A stretch of 64,000 nt of DNA from Streptacidiphilus pinicola (GCF_003258295.1 NZ_QKYN01000028.1:1-64000); one strand, 5' to 3'; positions 21,081 to 29,859 are shown, numbered from the stretch's first letter. Made by a program: numbers and translations. The notes: a model not told the origin generated them from the sequence alone.

Positions 21081-22295
21081 TCACGCCGCCGTGGCGAGAC
21101 GCCGCGGCACCAGCTCCGTCAGATAGTGAAGGCCCGCCAGCAACGGGAAGGCAATACCGCACCAGGCGATACCCATCCAACCGTAGGTCGCGTACACCCA
21201 ACTGGCCACGGCCGACCCGACCGCGCCGCCACAGAAGAAGATCGCCATGTAAAGGCCGTTCAGTCGACTGCGAATCTCCGCGCCCAGCGAGAAGATCGCG
21301 CGCTGCCCCAGCACCAGGTTGCACGAGACCCCGACGTCGAGCAGCAGCGCCGCGACGAACAGGGTCGCGACAACATGTCCGCCGCTTGCGAACACCAGGA
21401 GGAAACAGGCCACGACGGCCACGATCGCGGCGCCCGTCGCGGGCTTCGTCAGACCACGGTCGGCCATCCGGCCGGCAACCGGCGCCACGAACGCGCCCAG
21501 CACCGCCGCCAGGGCGAACAGGGCGATGCCGCCCTGGCCCAGTCCGCACGCCGGGCTCGCCAGGATCAGCGGCACAGCGGTCCAGAACAGACTGAACGCC
21601 CCGAACAGCATGGCGTGGTAGAACGCCCGTCGCCGCAGGATCGGCGTGCGGACGAGCAGTTCACCCATCGACCGCAACAACACCGGGTAGGGGACGGACG
21701 CGCTCGGCTTCCGCTCCGGAAGGACCAGGCGCAAGGTCACGGCGAGCACCAGCATCAGTCCGGCGGAGATGCCGAATATCGCACGCCAGCCGAGCAGATC
21801 GGTCGTGATGCTGGCCACCGGCCGCGCCAGCATGATGCCCATCAGCAACCCGCTCATGACGTTGCCGACGACCCGTCCACGGCTCTCGTCCGGGGCGAGA
21901 TGGGCCGCGAAGGGCACCAGCATCTGCACCACGACCGAACTCAGACCGATGACCAGCGACGTGGCAAGGAACAGGACGGCGTTCGAGGCGACTGACGCGC
22001 TCAGCAGCGCCGCCATGCACGCCACCAGCGTGACCATGATGAGACGACGGTTCTCGAAGATGTCGCCCAACGGAACCAGCACGACCAGGCCGACGCCGTA
22101 GCCGATCTGCGTCAGGGTCACCACGAGACTGGAGGCATGCGCGTTCAGGCCCACAGCTGGGCCGATCAGACCCACCAGGGGCTGCGCGTAGTAGATGTTG
22201 GCTGCGACCGCGCCGCATGCCAGGGCGATCAAGAAGGTCAGTCCGCGTGAAATGCTCAGCTGCACCGTCTTGCGCGGCGCTGTCACAGTTTCCAT
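21081..22295 (-). CDS. MFS transporter
   Basis: The 404 residues form about twelve hydrophobic helices. Between helices 2 and 3 lies GDIFENRRLIMV, the usual major-facilitator loop (motif A-like). The overall pattern resembles drug/H+ antiporters. ATG at 22295 has GAGAGAG just upstream, and the gene lies 29 bp after the O-methyltransferase. As the last gene of the 27.9-21.1 kb operon, it is the natural exporter or self-protection protein for that pathway; the substrate is unknown. Confidence 0.88.
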   Translation of the reverse strand: METVTAPRKTVQLSISRGLTFLIALACGAVAANIYYAQPLVGLIGPAVGLNAHASSLVVTLTQIGYGVGLVVLVPLGDIFENRRLIMVTLVACMAALLSASVASNAVLFLATSLVIGLSSVVVQMLVPFAAHLAPDESRGRVVGNVMSGLLMGIMLARPVASITTDLLGWRAIFGISAGLMLVLAVTLRLVLPERKPSASVPYPVLLRSMGELLVRTPILRRRAFYHAMLFGAFSLFWTAVPLILASPACGLGQGGIALFALAAVLGAFVAPVAGRMADRGLTKPATGAAIVAVVACFLLVFASGGHVVATLFVAALLLDVGVSCNLVLGQRAIFSLGAEIRSRLNGLYMAIFFCGGAVGSAVASWVYATYGWMGIAWCGIAFPLLAGLHYLTELVPRRLATAA

Positions 22296-22324
22296 GACTC
22301 TCTCGGCAAAGTAGAACTAGACGT

Positions 22325-23386
22325 TTACACGGCACATGCTTGGATGACCGCGAATTCCGGACGGGCAGACAGCACCTGAGGCGCCGAAAAGCCTGCCGCA
22401 CCCAGCAGCCGCTCGAAGTCGTCGAGCGTGCGCTCGCGCCCTCCGTGCAACAGCAGCATCTGCAGGTCCAGCACCAGATCGAGCGGATCACACTCCTGCG
22501 GCGCCTCCTGCAGCACGCGGTCCACGACAACGAGCCGCGCGCCGGGGTCCATCGCCCTGCGGCAGTTGCGCAGAATGGTCTCCGCCGGCTCGTCCGGCCA
22601 GTCGTGGAGAATCCACGACAGGATGTACAGGTCTCCCCCGGTCGGCACCGCGTCGAAGAAACTACCCGCGCGTACGCTCAGTCGCTCGTTCCCGGACGCC
22701 CCGGGCCCGGCCGAAATCACGCTGGCCTGGTCGTACACGAGGGCCTGCACGTCCGGATTGCGTTCGAGGATCGTCCGCGCCAGGCTGCCGGTTCCTCCGC
22801 CGACGTCGATCACGCGCTGGCCCGGGGCCACGGTGAGCACATCGGCGATCGCCGCGTAGCGACCGGGATAGCCGCTCGCCATGTACCGCTGGTAGAGCGC
22901 TTCCTCCTCAGGGCTTCCGTTCATGTAGGAGAAGAAGTCCTGGCCGTTGACGTGCGTGAACGCTTCCTCGCCGGTGTCGACGGAATGGCTCAGCGCCCCC
23001 CAGGACCGCCAGATGCCCGGCATCGCCCAGAAGCGTGCCGCCGCCTGGAGGGAGGGGCCGGTCGTGGTCCGCAACAGTCGCGAGGATGCGTTGTGGCGAA
23101 TACTGCCGTCCGCGTCGACCTCGAAGATGCCGAAGGACGAGAGCGCTCGGGCAAGCCGGGTCAGGACGTCCGCGTGGACCTTCAAGTGCTCGGACAGTGA
23201 GGTCAGCGAGGTTCCCTCGCCGTCCACCGCGTCGGGCAGCCCGACTTCGCAGGCCGCGGCGATCATCTGGGTGACCGCCATGCCGCGGATGAGCTCCTGC
23301 ATCCTGCGGATGCCGGCCGCCGATGCCTCGGTCTCGGCATCCTCGTGGGTGAAGGGCTCGGCCTGGAAAGACGTCTGGATGGTCAT
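22325..23386 (-). CDS. SAM-dependent O-methyltransferase (AcnMT/plant-COMT type)
   Basis: The 353 residues have an N-terminal winged-helix dimerisation domain (about 25-110), the SAM-binding glycine loop VIDVGGGTG (192-200), and the catalytic base His261 in SWILHDWPDE. This family methylates phenolic hydroxyls in aromatic polyketides, mitomycin- and shikimate-derived compounds. ATG at 23386 has AGGAGAG upstream and starts 11 bp after the flavin monooxygenase stop. A phenolic or quinol oxygen made by the neighbouring hydroxylases is the likely acceptor. Confidence 0.92.
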   Translation of the reverse strand: MTIQTSFQAEPFTHEDAETEASAAGIRRMQELIRGMAVTQMIAAACEVGLPDAVDGEGTSLTSLSEHLKVHADVLTRLARALSSFGIFEVDADGSIRHNASSRLLRTTTGPSLQAAARFWAMPGIWRSWGALSHSVDTGEEAFTHVNGQDFFSYMNGSPEEEALYQRYMASGYPGRYAAIADVLTVAPGQRVIDVGGGTGSLARTILERNPDVQALVYDQASVISAGPGASGNERLSVRAGSFFDAVPTGGDLYILSWILHDWPDEPAETILRNCRRAMDPGARLVVVDRVLQEAPQECDPLDLVLDLQMLLLHGGRERTLDDFERLLGAAGFSAPQVLSARPEFAVIQACAV

Positions 23387-23397
23387 TGGCAGCTCTC

Positions 23398-25185
23398 CTA
23401 CTCGCTCATCGCCATGTCCGGAAGAGCTGCCGAGACCTGCTCCTCCAGACCCAGCCCGAGAATCTCCAAAAGGACTGCGCGCAGCGAGTCCACCGCCGCC
23501 ACGGAATCCGCGGCGCGCCAGGCGACAAACGCGTCCGGCCGCACCAGCAGACAGCCGTCCTCGGGTACTTCCGAGACGTCCGCCCAATCACCGTAGAGAT
23601 CCTGCACGGCATGGCCGGGACCGATGACATGCGCAGCGATCTCGATGCCCAACTCCTGCGCAACGTGCTCGGCGGCCTCCAGCCACGCCTGTCCGTTCAG
23701 CCCCGTCAGCAGGGCGAACCTTCCCTTGCCCACCACGTCCAGGCTGGAGACCTGCCGGCCCTGCCGGTCGAGCCATGCGTGCGGCAGGCGCGCGCCGGGC
23801 CGGCTGGACGCCTGGTAGTACAGCTCGGGATCGCGCAGCCATGCGGGCTCCGGAGTGCCGTCCGGGCAGACGGCGCCGGACTCATAACGCTGATTCAGTT
23901 CGACGCCCTGCGTCGCGAACTCGTAGGACTTGAGCTCGATGGCCTCACGCAACATCTTGCGCTTCGTGGCGCCCGCCGCGGAGGCCTCCTTGAGGACGGA
24001 CATGTTGGCAAGCATCTGGTCCGCATCCAGGTCCGCGTCCAGCCCGAGCGCGGAGAAGATGCCTCCGAACTGCTCGATGCTCTTGTTGGCACGTTCCACG
24101 ATCTGCCGGCCGATCGGCGCGCGCTCCTGGTCGTAGGTCTCCAGCAGCCGGTCCGAGGCCTGCCCCTTCAGGACCATCGCCAGTTTCCACGTCAGGTTGT
24201 AGGCGTCCTGGATCGACGTGTTCGAGCCCAGGCCGTTGGACGGCGGATGACGGTGCACCGCGTCGCCCATACAGAAGACCCGCCCCTGGGAGAAGCGAGT
24301 GGCGTACATCTGGTTCACGGTCCACGTCGAGACCGAGCGAATGGTGATGTCCGCCGAAGCGTCGCCGATCAGTTGCCGGGCGATGCCGACCGCGTCGATC
24401 TCGGAGACATCGGGCTCGCCCGCCCCCATGTCGTAGCCCCAGACGATCTGCCACTCGTTCCACGGGCGCACCATGCGGAGCAGGCCCATGCCGATGCCCC
24501 CGACATTGGCGCCCGGCTGCATGATCCACCAGAGATAGCCGGGACGGTGTGCCACGAGGTGGGAGAGATCCGCCTGCAGAATGATGCTGATACTGCCGGC
24601 GAGCCCCATGTGGCCCTCCATGGGCAGGCCGAGCTGCTCCGCCACGAGACTGTTGCCGCCGTCGGCCCCGATCAGGTACTTGGCCCGGATCTGGTAGACC
24701 TCGCCCTTCAGCCTGTCCAGGACGTGAGCGGTGACACCGTGCTCGTCCTGCTCGAACCGCAGGAACTCCGTGTCGAACCGCACGTGACTGCCACGCTCAG
24801 CGGCATTGGACAGCAGGATGGGCTCCAGCAGGTTCTGCGGCAGGTCGCAGTGCTCCGCGGGGCTGGCCGACGCGTAGTCGCTCTGCCGTTGCGGCCTGTT
24901 GGCGCCGTAGGGCAGCCGACCCAGCTCCTCGCCCACCAGGCTGGTGCAGAAGACGACGTTGCCCATGACCTCCTTGGGCGAGGCCTTGGCGCGGATCTCG
25001 TCGGCCACGCCCAGGTCCCGGAAGACCTCCATCGTGCGCTGGTTCTTGTAGTGCGCGCGCGGGCTGTTGGCGAGCCAGCGATGCTTCGTGATCACGATGT
25101 TGTCGATGCCGTACGTGCTCAGCATCAGCGCAGCGGATGACCCCGCCGGACCGCTCCCGACGACCAGGACGTCAGTGTCGTACAC
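23398..25185 (-). CDS. FAD-dependent aromatic monooxygenase (phenol hydroxylase/TfdB type)
   Basis: Group A flavoprotein hydroxylase of 595 residues: N-terminal dinucleotide-binding GSGPAGSS (10-17), and the FAD-ribityl motif FCMGDAVHRHPP near residue 305. A C-terminal thioredoxin-like domain is present, as in phenol and 2,4-dichlorophenol hydroxylases. These enzymes ortho-hydroxylate phenols with NAD(P)H and O2. GTG at 25185 follows CAGGAG. It lies 33 bp after the second flavin hydroxylase in the same operon. The length and TfdB-like N-terminus argue against a Baeyer-Villiger MtmOIV-type role, though that cannot be excluded. Confidence 0.9.
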   Translation of the reverse strand: MYDTDVLVVGSGPAGSSAALMLSTYGIDNIVITKHRWLANSPRAHYKNQRTMEVFRDLGVADEIRAKASPKEVMGNVVFCTSLVGEELGRLPYGANRPQRQSDYASASPAEHCDLPQNLLEPILLSNAAERGSHVRFDTEFLRFEQDEHGVTAHVLDRLKGEVYQIRAKYLIGADGGNSLVAEQLGLPMEGHMGLAGSISIILQADLSHLVAHRPGYLWWIMQPGANVGGIGMGLLRMVRPWNEWQIVWGYDMGAGEPDVSEIDAVGIARQLIGDASADITIRSVSTWTVNQMYATRFSQGRVFCMGDAVHRHPPSNGLGSNTSIQDAYNLTWKLAMVLKGQASDRLLETYDQERAPIGRQIVERANKSIEQFGGIFSALGLDADLDADQMLANMSVLKEASAAGATKRKMLREAIELKSYEFATQGVELNQRYESGAVCPDGTPEPAWLRDPELYYQASSRPGARLPHAWLDRQGRQVSSLDVVGKGRFALLTGLNGQAWLEAAEHVAQELGIEIAAHVIGPGHAVQDLYGDWADVSEVPEDGCLLVRPDAFVAWRAADSVAAVDSLRAVLLEILGLGLEEQVSAALPDMAMSE

Positions 25186-25218
25186 GTGGAATGTCTCCTG
25201 AATTCATGTTCGAGCGTT

Positions 25219-26361
25219 TCATGCAACGGTGAGGGTTCTGGGCCGGCCCGGCGCCGGATCAATGCGCATCGCGTCGTAGCTGAAGACCCAGGACGGGTCC
25301 TCGGCATCCTTGAGCCACGAGTTCTCGGCGGACACCGCCTGGACCCGGGCGGTGCGCTGCTTGCGACTCTCGGCGTAACGCCAGAAGGCTTCCTCGATCT
25401 CGTCCTCGGCTGCCAGGCAGCGCAGCAGCAGCGCGCCGTCCTCGATGGCCATGGCCGCGCCCTGGGCCATGTGCGGCCTCATGGGATGGCAGGCGTCGCC
25501 CAGGAGCGCGATGCGCCCCCGGCCCCACTGCTGCAGCGGCGGGCGCTCGAAGAGCGGCCACTTGGTCAGGGACTGACTCGCGTTCAGGAGGCCGAGAACC
25601 TCCTCGCACGAGTCGGCGAAGGCGTCCAGCATCTCGTCCCTGTCGCCGTCGACCCAGGACTGCGGATGCGTCCACGCCTCGGCCGGCGCGCCGGCGACGA
25701 AGTAGTAGTCATCGGTCCGGGAGTCGGTCGAGTAGCCGATGACAAACCTGTCGTCGGCCCACCACTTGGTGATGCACTGCCGGTCGACCGCGACTCGGCC
25801 GCTCGCGGGCAGCACCGCCCGGTACGCGATCTGGCCCGAAAAGCTGGGGCGTTCGGCGCCGTGCATCACTTCGCGGACCTGAGACCCCAGACCGTCGGCA
25901 CCGATGACGCAGGGGGCTTCGGCGGTGCTTCCGTCGGCGAAGCGCAGCTGCACCGCGCCACCGCGGTCGTCGAGCCCGACCAGTCGCTTGCTGTACCGCA
26001 CGGTGCCCGGACGCAGGGCGTTGATCAGTTCTCGATGGAGAACGCCGCGGCCGACGGTGAGATAGGGAGCTCCGTACCTCTCCTCCGCCCGCTCACCGAG
26101 CGACAGCGCGCACCGGACGGAATTCGACGCCAGGTCCCGGCTGGTGAACGATGCGGGCAGGCGTCCGGACGCGACCAGTGCGTCAGCGATCCCGATGTGG
26201 GCCAGGATGCGCATCACATTGGGCGTCAGATGGATCCCGGCACCGGCGGGGTCGAACCTCGGCGTCTGTTCGAAAACCGCCACGGAGTAACCGGCCTGCT
26301 GCAGCAGCACGGCCGTCGCGGCTCCGCCCAGTCCGCCGCCGACAATGGCTATGGAATTCAC
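25219..26361 (-). CDS. FAD-dependent hydroxylase, salicylate 1-hydroxylase-like
   Basis: Single-component flavin hydroxylase of 380 residues: VGGGLGGAATAVLLQQAGY at the N-terminus, VIGADGLGSQVRE in the middle (DG motif), and LLGDACHPMRPHMAQGA (GD motif). The salicylate-hydroxylase/6-hydroxynicotinate branch often performs oxidative decarboxylation of an o- or p-hydroxybenzoate to a hydroquinone or catechol. Next to a protocatechuate-forming enzyme, decarboxylation to hydroxyquinol is an attractive but unproven role. The GTG start at 26361 overlaps the cupin stop. Confidence 0.9.
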   Translation of the reverse strand: MNSIAIVGGGLGGAATAVLLQQAGYSVAVFEQTPRFDPAGAGIHLTPNVMRILAHIGIADALVASGRLPASFTSRDLASNSVRCALSLGERAEERYGAPYLTVGRGVLHRELINALRPGTVRYSKRLVGLDDRGGAVQLRFADGSTAEAPCVIGADGLGSQVREVMHGAERPSFSGQIAYRAVLPASGRVAVDRQCITKWWADDRFVIGYSTDSRTDDYYFVAGAPAEAWTHPQSWVDGDRDEMLDAFADSCEEVLGLLNASQSLTKWPLFERPPLQQWGRGRIALLGDACHPMRPHMAQGAAMAIEDGALLLRCLAAEDEIEEAFWRYAESRKQRTARVQAVSAENSWLKDAEDPSWVFSYDAMRIDPAPGRPRTLTVA

Positions 26362-27035
26362 TGGCCGTGCGCCTCGATCTCGTCGTGCATCAGCTTCAGC
26401 AGCGCCCCGCGCCTGTCGCTCGGCAACCAGTCGGGCCTGTCCTCCACGACGGTCTGGACGAAGTCCCAGAAGTCCGCGCTCTGGTTGATCCCGTAGTCGC
26501 GAGCCATCGAGACAAGGCGGATACGGGACAGGAACTCCGGCTCCTCGACGTCCTCCTTGCTGGTCACGACCTTGCCCGCGTTCATGAAGTACGGGAGGAT
26601 CGAGCTCTCCGGCGTGTCCGGCGTCCAGACCAGCCACATCTCCTGGTTGACGCTGGAGGTGTTGACGAAGGCATGCGTGTAGTTGCGCGGAACGTAGAGC
26701 AGCTCCTTCGGGCGCATCGGCAGCATGGTGAGCGTTTCCTTGGGGGCACCGTCGCCCGGCGTCACGTCCAGGTCGGGGAACTCGTTGGGCCCCATGAAGA
26801 TGCTGAATCCGCCGTTCGGCGCATAGAACCACTCGTCGGTACGGTGGTGGATGTGCGGCGGCGGGCCGACGTGCGGCGGCACGGTCAGCTTGGAGAACAG
26901 GTACTTGCCGCCGTTGCTTTCGCCGGTCTGCAAGAAGTTGAAGACCTCGCCCGCCGGGCCGAGCACCAACGGCTTCTCCGGGCCCGGCTTGACCTCCGGG
27001 AAGTCGAATACCTCGTATTCGAATTCTGCGCTCAA
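26358..27035 (-). CDS. Cupin-fold protein with a 3-His/1-Glu metal site
   Basis: A 225-residue cupin. The first motif holds His61, His63 and Glu68 (PPHIHHRTDEWFY); the second holds His121 (VPRNYTHAFVN). Together they form the metal site of quercetinase- and ring-cleaving-dioxygenase-like cupins. The C-terminal 70 residues are helical and not assignable. The start is TTG 27035, supported by GGAAG five nt upstream. Its place between a dehydratase-like enzyme and two aromatic hydroxylases suggests an oxidative step on the same aromatic substrate; isomerase or cyclase activity is equally possible. Confidence 0.82.
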   Translation of the reverse strand: MSAEFEYEVFDFPEVKPGPEKPLVLGPAGEVFNFLQTGESNGGKYLFSKLTVPPHVGPPPHIHHRTDEWFYAPNGGFSIFMGPNEFPDLDVTPGDGAPKETLTMLPMRPKELLYVPRNYTHAFVNTSSVNQEMWLVWTPDTPESSILPYFMNAGKVVTSKEDVEEPEFLSRIRLVSMARDYGINQSADFWDFVQTVVEDRPDWLPSDRRGALLKLMHDEIEAHGQ

Positions 27036-27084
27036 CGAACTTCCATTCTGCTCAGGAGGCCGGCATCCACATGCCGGTGGGGCA

Positions 27085-27921
27085 TCAGGGGCTTGCGATC
27101 AACGACCTGGTGGTCAGGTCCATCGCCGCCGATGTGACGTCGCGCAACGCGGCCATGCCCTGTCGCGCCAGCGGCGCCGGAGGCCGCAGCTTGTAATGAT
27201 CATTGAATATCTCGAGGGAGATCGGTCCGGCGTAGCCGTTGGCCAGGACGGGCGCCAGGAACGCGGCGACGTCGAAATCCCCCTCGCCCGGAAGGCAGCG
27301 GTGATGCCGACTCCAGGACTTCACGTCCAGATCCATCCAGGGGGCGTCCGACACCTGTATCAGCGCGATGCGGTCGACGGGCACCTCGGCCAGGTCCTCG
27401 AACGGGTCGTTCAGGGCAAAGGTGTGGAAGCTGTCCAGCACCAGACCGATATTGTCGGCACCGGAACGCTCGATCATTCGCCACGCCTGACGGAACGTAT
27501 TGACGCGCAGTCCCCAGGACAGCGCCTCGTAACCGATCGAAAACCCTCTGGCTGCGGCCCGTTCGCCCAGGAGCGCCAGGTCGTCGGCGACGGCGTTGTC
27601 GTCGAGGTCCGGAACGTCGCTGACGTTGCTGCACACGAGCAGCGTGCGCGTCCCCAACTGCTCCATGCCGTCGAAGATTCGCTCGACCCGCTCCAGCTTG
27701 GGCAGGAGCTGGTCCCTGGGGCCGCCTTCGAAGTCTCGAAGCGGCTGGTAATTCAGGATTTCCAGGCCGAGGTCCGCCGCCATGCCCCGGGCGGCAGGCG
27801 CCGACGTTCCCTGCAGGTCCCATTCCATCAATTCGAAGCCAGGGAAGCCGGCCGCGGCGATGGCTTCCATCTTGCCTCGCAGGGCGCCACCCAAGGTGAC
27901 CGTAGCAATACCGTAGTCCAC
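27085..27921 (-). CDS. TIM-barrel protein, 3-dehydroshikimate dehydratase-like
   Basis: Sugar-phosphate isomerase/epimerase (AP endonuclease 2) fold, 278 residues. The sequence runs like the dehydroshikimate dehydratase domain of QsuB/AsbF-type enzymes: IATVTLGG, NYQPLRDFEG, LLVCSNVSD, YEALSWGLRVNT, DSFHTF, WSRHHRCLPGEGDFD, SLEIFND. The candidate metal ligands are Glu132, Asp163 (with His166), Gln189 and Glu237. Such enzymes convert 3-dehydroshikimate to protocatechuate. The GTG start at 27921 follows GAGGGGGA. It is the first gene of the operon. Family membership is firm; the exact substrate is inferred from similarity I recall. Confidence 0.82.
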   Translation of the reverse strand: MDYGIATVTLGGALRGKMEAIAAAGFPGFELMEWDLQGTSAPAARGMAADLGLEILNYQPLRDFEGGPRDQLLPKLERVERIFDGMEQLGTRTLLVCSNVSDVPDLDDNAVADDLALLGERAAARGFSIGYEALSWGLRVNTFRQAWRMIERSGADNIGLVLDSFHTFALNDPFEDLAEVPVDRIALIQVSDAPWMDLDVKSWSRHHRCLPGEGDFDVAAFLAPVLANGYAGPISLEIFNDHYKLRPPAPLARQGMAALRDVTSAAMDLTTRSLIASP

Positions 27922-28200
27922 TTCGTGTCCCCCTCGATGACGGAATGGCACGTCACAGTGCAGATCGCCAACGCTAGAAGAGGGATCAGCCCTTCAGCAA
28001 TGCCGTTATGCCGAAGGAGACATCAGGATGTCTCCAAAGTCCCATGCCTGCCCCCGTGACGCCACGCCCAGAAACGTCGCACACGTGCGGTCCGCGCGGC
28101 GTCGGCGTCGTAGCGAACCCGGGCCGGGTTGTGTGTCTTTAGTTGCAGACGGGGTACATTCCCGCTCGATCGCCGCTGGAGTGCTTGTATCCTCCTTCCC
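27922..28200. promoter_or_regulatory. Divergent promoter region with a 20-bp palindrome
   Basis: The 279 bp between the dehydratase-like gene and the prenyltransferase gene contain no credible gene but a perfect inverted repeat GGAGACAT-CAGG-ATGTCTCC at 28016-28035. It is well placed to be an operator for both directions, and the LuxR regulator at 29143 is the obvious candidate binder. Confidence 0.5.
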
Positions 28201-29142
28201 GTGGCTGAGTTCATTGGCGCCCCGTGGTCGGTTATCGGCGACCCTTCAGGGCGCACGAAGTTGCGCAGACTTGCGCGGGCGGCGTGGCTGTGCCTGATGG
28301 AAGCTCGGCCGGTCGTTCAGGTGGTTTTCGTCCTGAGGTACGTGGTCGGCGTGGGACTGGCCATCGACCAACCCGTGAACTTACTTCACGTGGCACTCGG
28401 GGCGCTGGCATGGTGGTGTGCGATCGTCTTCGCCTACCTGATCAACGGTGTCATGGATGTGGAGGAGGACCGCCACAACGGTTCGCGCCGTCCCATTGCC
28501 CGCGGGGACCTCGCATTGCCGACCGCCGGCGTCTTCACCGCCGCCCTGGCCCTGGCAGCACTCGGTATTGCCTGGTGCGTCCCGGGACTTGTCGGATGGG
28601 TGGCTGTCTTCCTGGCCCTCGGTTGGGCTTATTCGGCATCGCCGTTCGCGGCCAAGCGGCACAGTACGTCCTGCGCGATCGTCGTGTTCGGCCTTGGCTG
28701 GACGTCCTATGCGGCGGGAGTGACGGCTGCCGGCGGCGACATGGGAAGCGCCGTGCCGGTGGTGTTCGCGAGCGTCATGGCCGCGTGGATGGCGCTGGTC
28801 GGCGCGGTGGTCAAGGATCTGGGGGACGCCGAGGGAGACGCGGCGGCGGGGCGACGCACCTTCGCGGCGACGAGGGGGCCACAAGCCGCCACCCGGCTCG
28901 CTCTGCTCGGCGCGGTACTGGTCGGCGGCGGAGCTCCGGTCGCCGCGGCGATCTGGGCGCCCGAAGCAGTCCCCGGTGCCGCCGTGCTGACGGTGGGTGC
29001 GGCCTGGGTCACCGTGGAGTGCCGACGTCTGCGCCGGTCGAAGCAAGGAGATCGAGGTGCCCGCCGCAGCGCCTACCGAGCCTTCATGCTCACTCAGTAC
29101 GCGGCCAATGCCGTGATGCTCGTGGTGCTGGCCACACACTGA
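28201..29142 (+). CDS. UbiA-family prenyltransferase
   Basis: Membrane prenyltransferase with seven to nine hydrophobic helices. The first aspartate motif is N82-D86-D90 (NGVMDVEED) and the second is KDLGDAEGD. Such enzymes attach prenyl chains to aromatic acids, naphthoates or quinones. GTG 28201 gives 313 residues; GTG 28129 or ATG 28297 are alternatives. Leu61 (28381-28383) is a TTA codon, so translation should depend on the bldA tRNA in a streptomycete. It faces the dehydratase operon and may prenylate its aromatic product. A UbiA-type decaprenyl-phosphoribose enzyme is a less likely reading. Confidence 0.85.
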   Translation: MAEFIGAPWSVIGDPSGRTKLRRLARAAWLCLMEARPVVQVVFVLRYVVGVGLAIDQPVNLLHVALGALAWWCAIVFAYLINGVMDVEEDRHNGSRRPIARGDLALPTAGVFTAALALAALGIAWCVPGLVGWVAVFLALGWAYSASPFAAKRHSTSCAIVVFGLGWTSYAAGVTAAGGDMGSAVPVVFASVMAAWMALVGAVVKDLGDAEGDAAAGRRTFAATRGPQAATRLALLGAVLVGGGAPVAAAIWAPEAVPGAAVLTVGAAWVTVECRRLRRSKQGDRGARRSAYRAFMLTQYAANAVMLVVLATH

Positions 29143-29859
29143 TCAGGATGCGGCTGCCTTCCGCACCGCGTCCATACGGGAGGAGGCACCGAGCTTTCCG
29201 AAGATGTTGGAGAGATGGCGTTTGACCGTACCCTCGCTGATTCCCAGCTGCTGGGCGATCTGACGGTTGGTCATGGCACGGGAGACCGCGTCGATGACCT
29301 CGCGCTCCCGCGCGGTCAACTCGTCGCGCTGCGGCCCGCCCTCTTCGGTTGCCGGCGAAGGGCCGGGCTCTCGGCGAGTGACGGGTTGGGCTCCTTGGCG
29401 TTCGACGGCGAGGATGCGACTTCTGGTCTCGTCGTAGCCGAGCGTCCCCGCATAGAGACGCTCGCTCGTCGCTCTTCGAAAGGCCGAGTTGACCGTCTGC
29501 CAGACCAGCATCCGTTGCGCGGGCGCTTCACATGTCGCGGCAGCGTGCACGGCTGGTTGAAGGGACGACCAGAGGACCTCGACAGCACGGATGGACTCGG
29601 CCGCGGGTATGCCCTGCAGGGCCCGATGAGCCCCCAGCAGTCGGGTGTATCCGTCCGATTCCGTTGCCTGCGCGGACGTGTCGCCCTCCAGGCTGGTGAT
29701 GCACTCCCGGATGATCGTCACCGCCTGACGACGACACTGGTCCCATGCCGCTGGATGCAGGACGAGCAGGCTGTTGAGGCGAAGGAGTCCCATGCGATAG
29801 GACTCGACGATGCCTGGCAGCGCCGCGTGCAAGCTCTGGGCAGCCAGCGGATGTGACAT
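29143..29859 (-). CDS. LuxR-type transcriptional regulator
   Basis: The 238 residues end in a GerE/LuxR helix-turn-helix (about 172-238: LTAREREVIDAVSRAMTNRQ, then IAQQLGISEGTVKRHLSNIF). The N-terminal 165 residues match no sensor domain I can name and lack a receiver aspartate pattern, so it is probably an orphan regulator. ATG at 29859 has GGGGGA upstream. Its stop directly abuts the stop of the prenyltransferase gene. It is probably the pathway-specific regulator of the 21-29 kb block. Confidence 0.88.
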   Translation of the reverse strand: MSHPLAAQSLHAALPGIVESYRMGLLRLNSLLVLHPAAWDQCRRQAVTIIRECITSLEGDTSAQATESDGYTRLLGAHRALQGIPAAESIRAVEVLWSSLQPAVHAAATCEAPAQRMLVWQTVNSAFRRATSERLYAGTLGYDETRSRILAVERQGAQPVTRREPGPSPATEEGGPQRDELTAREREVIDAVSRAMTNRQIAQQLGISEGTVKRHLSNIFGKLGASSRMDAVRKAAAS

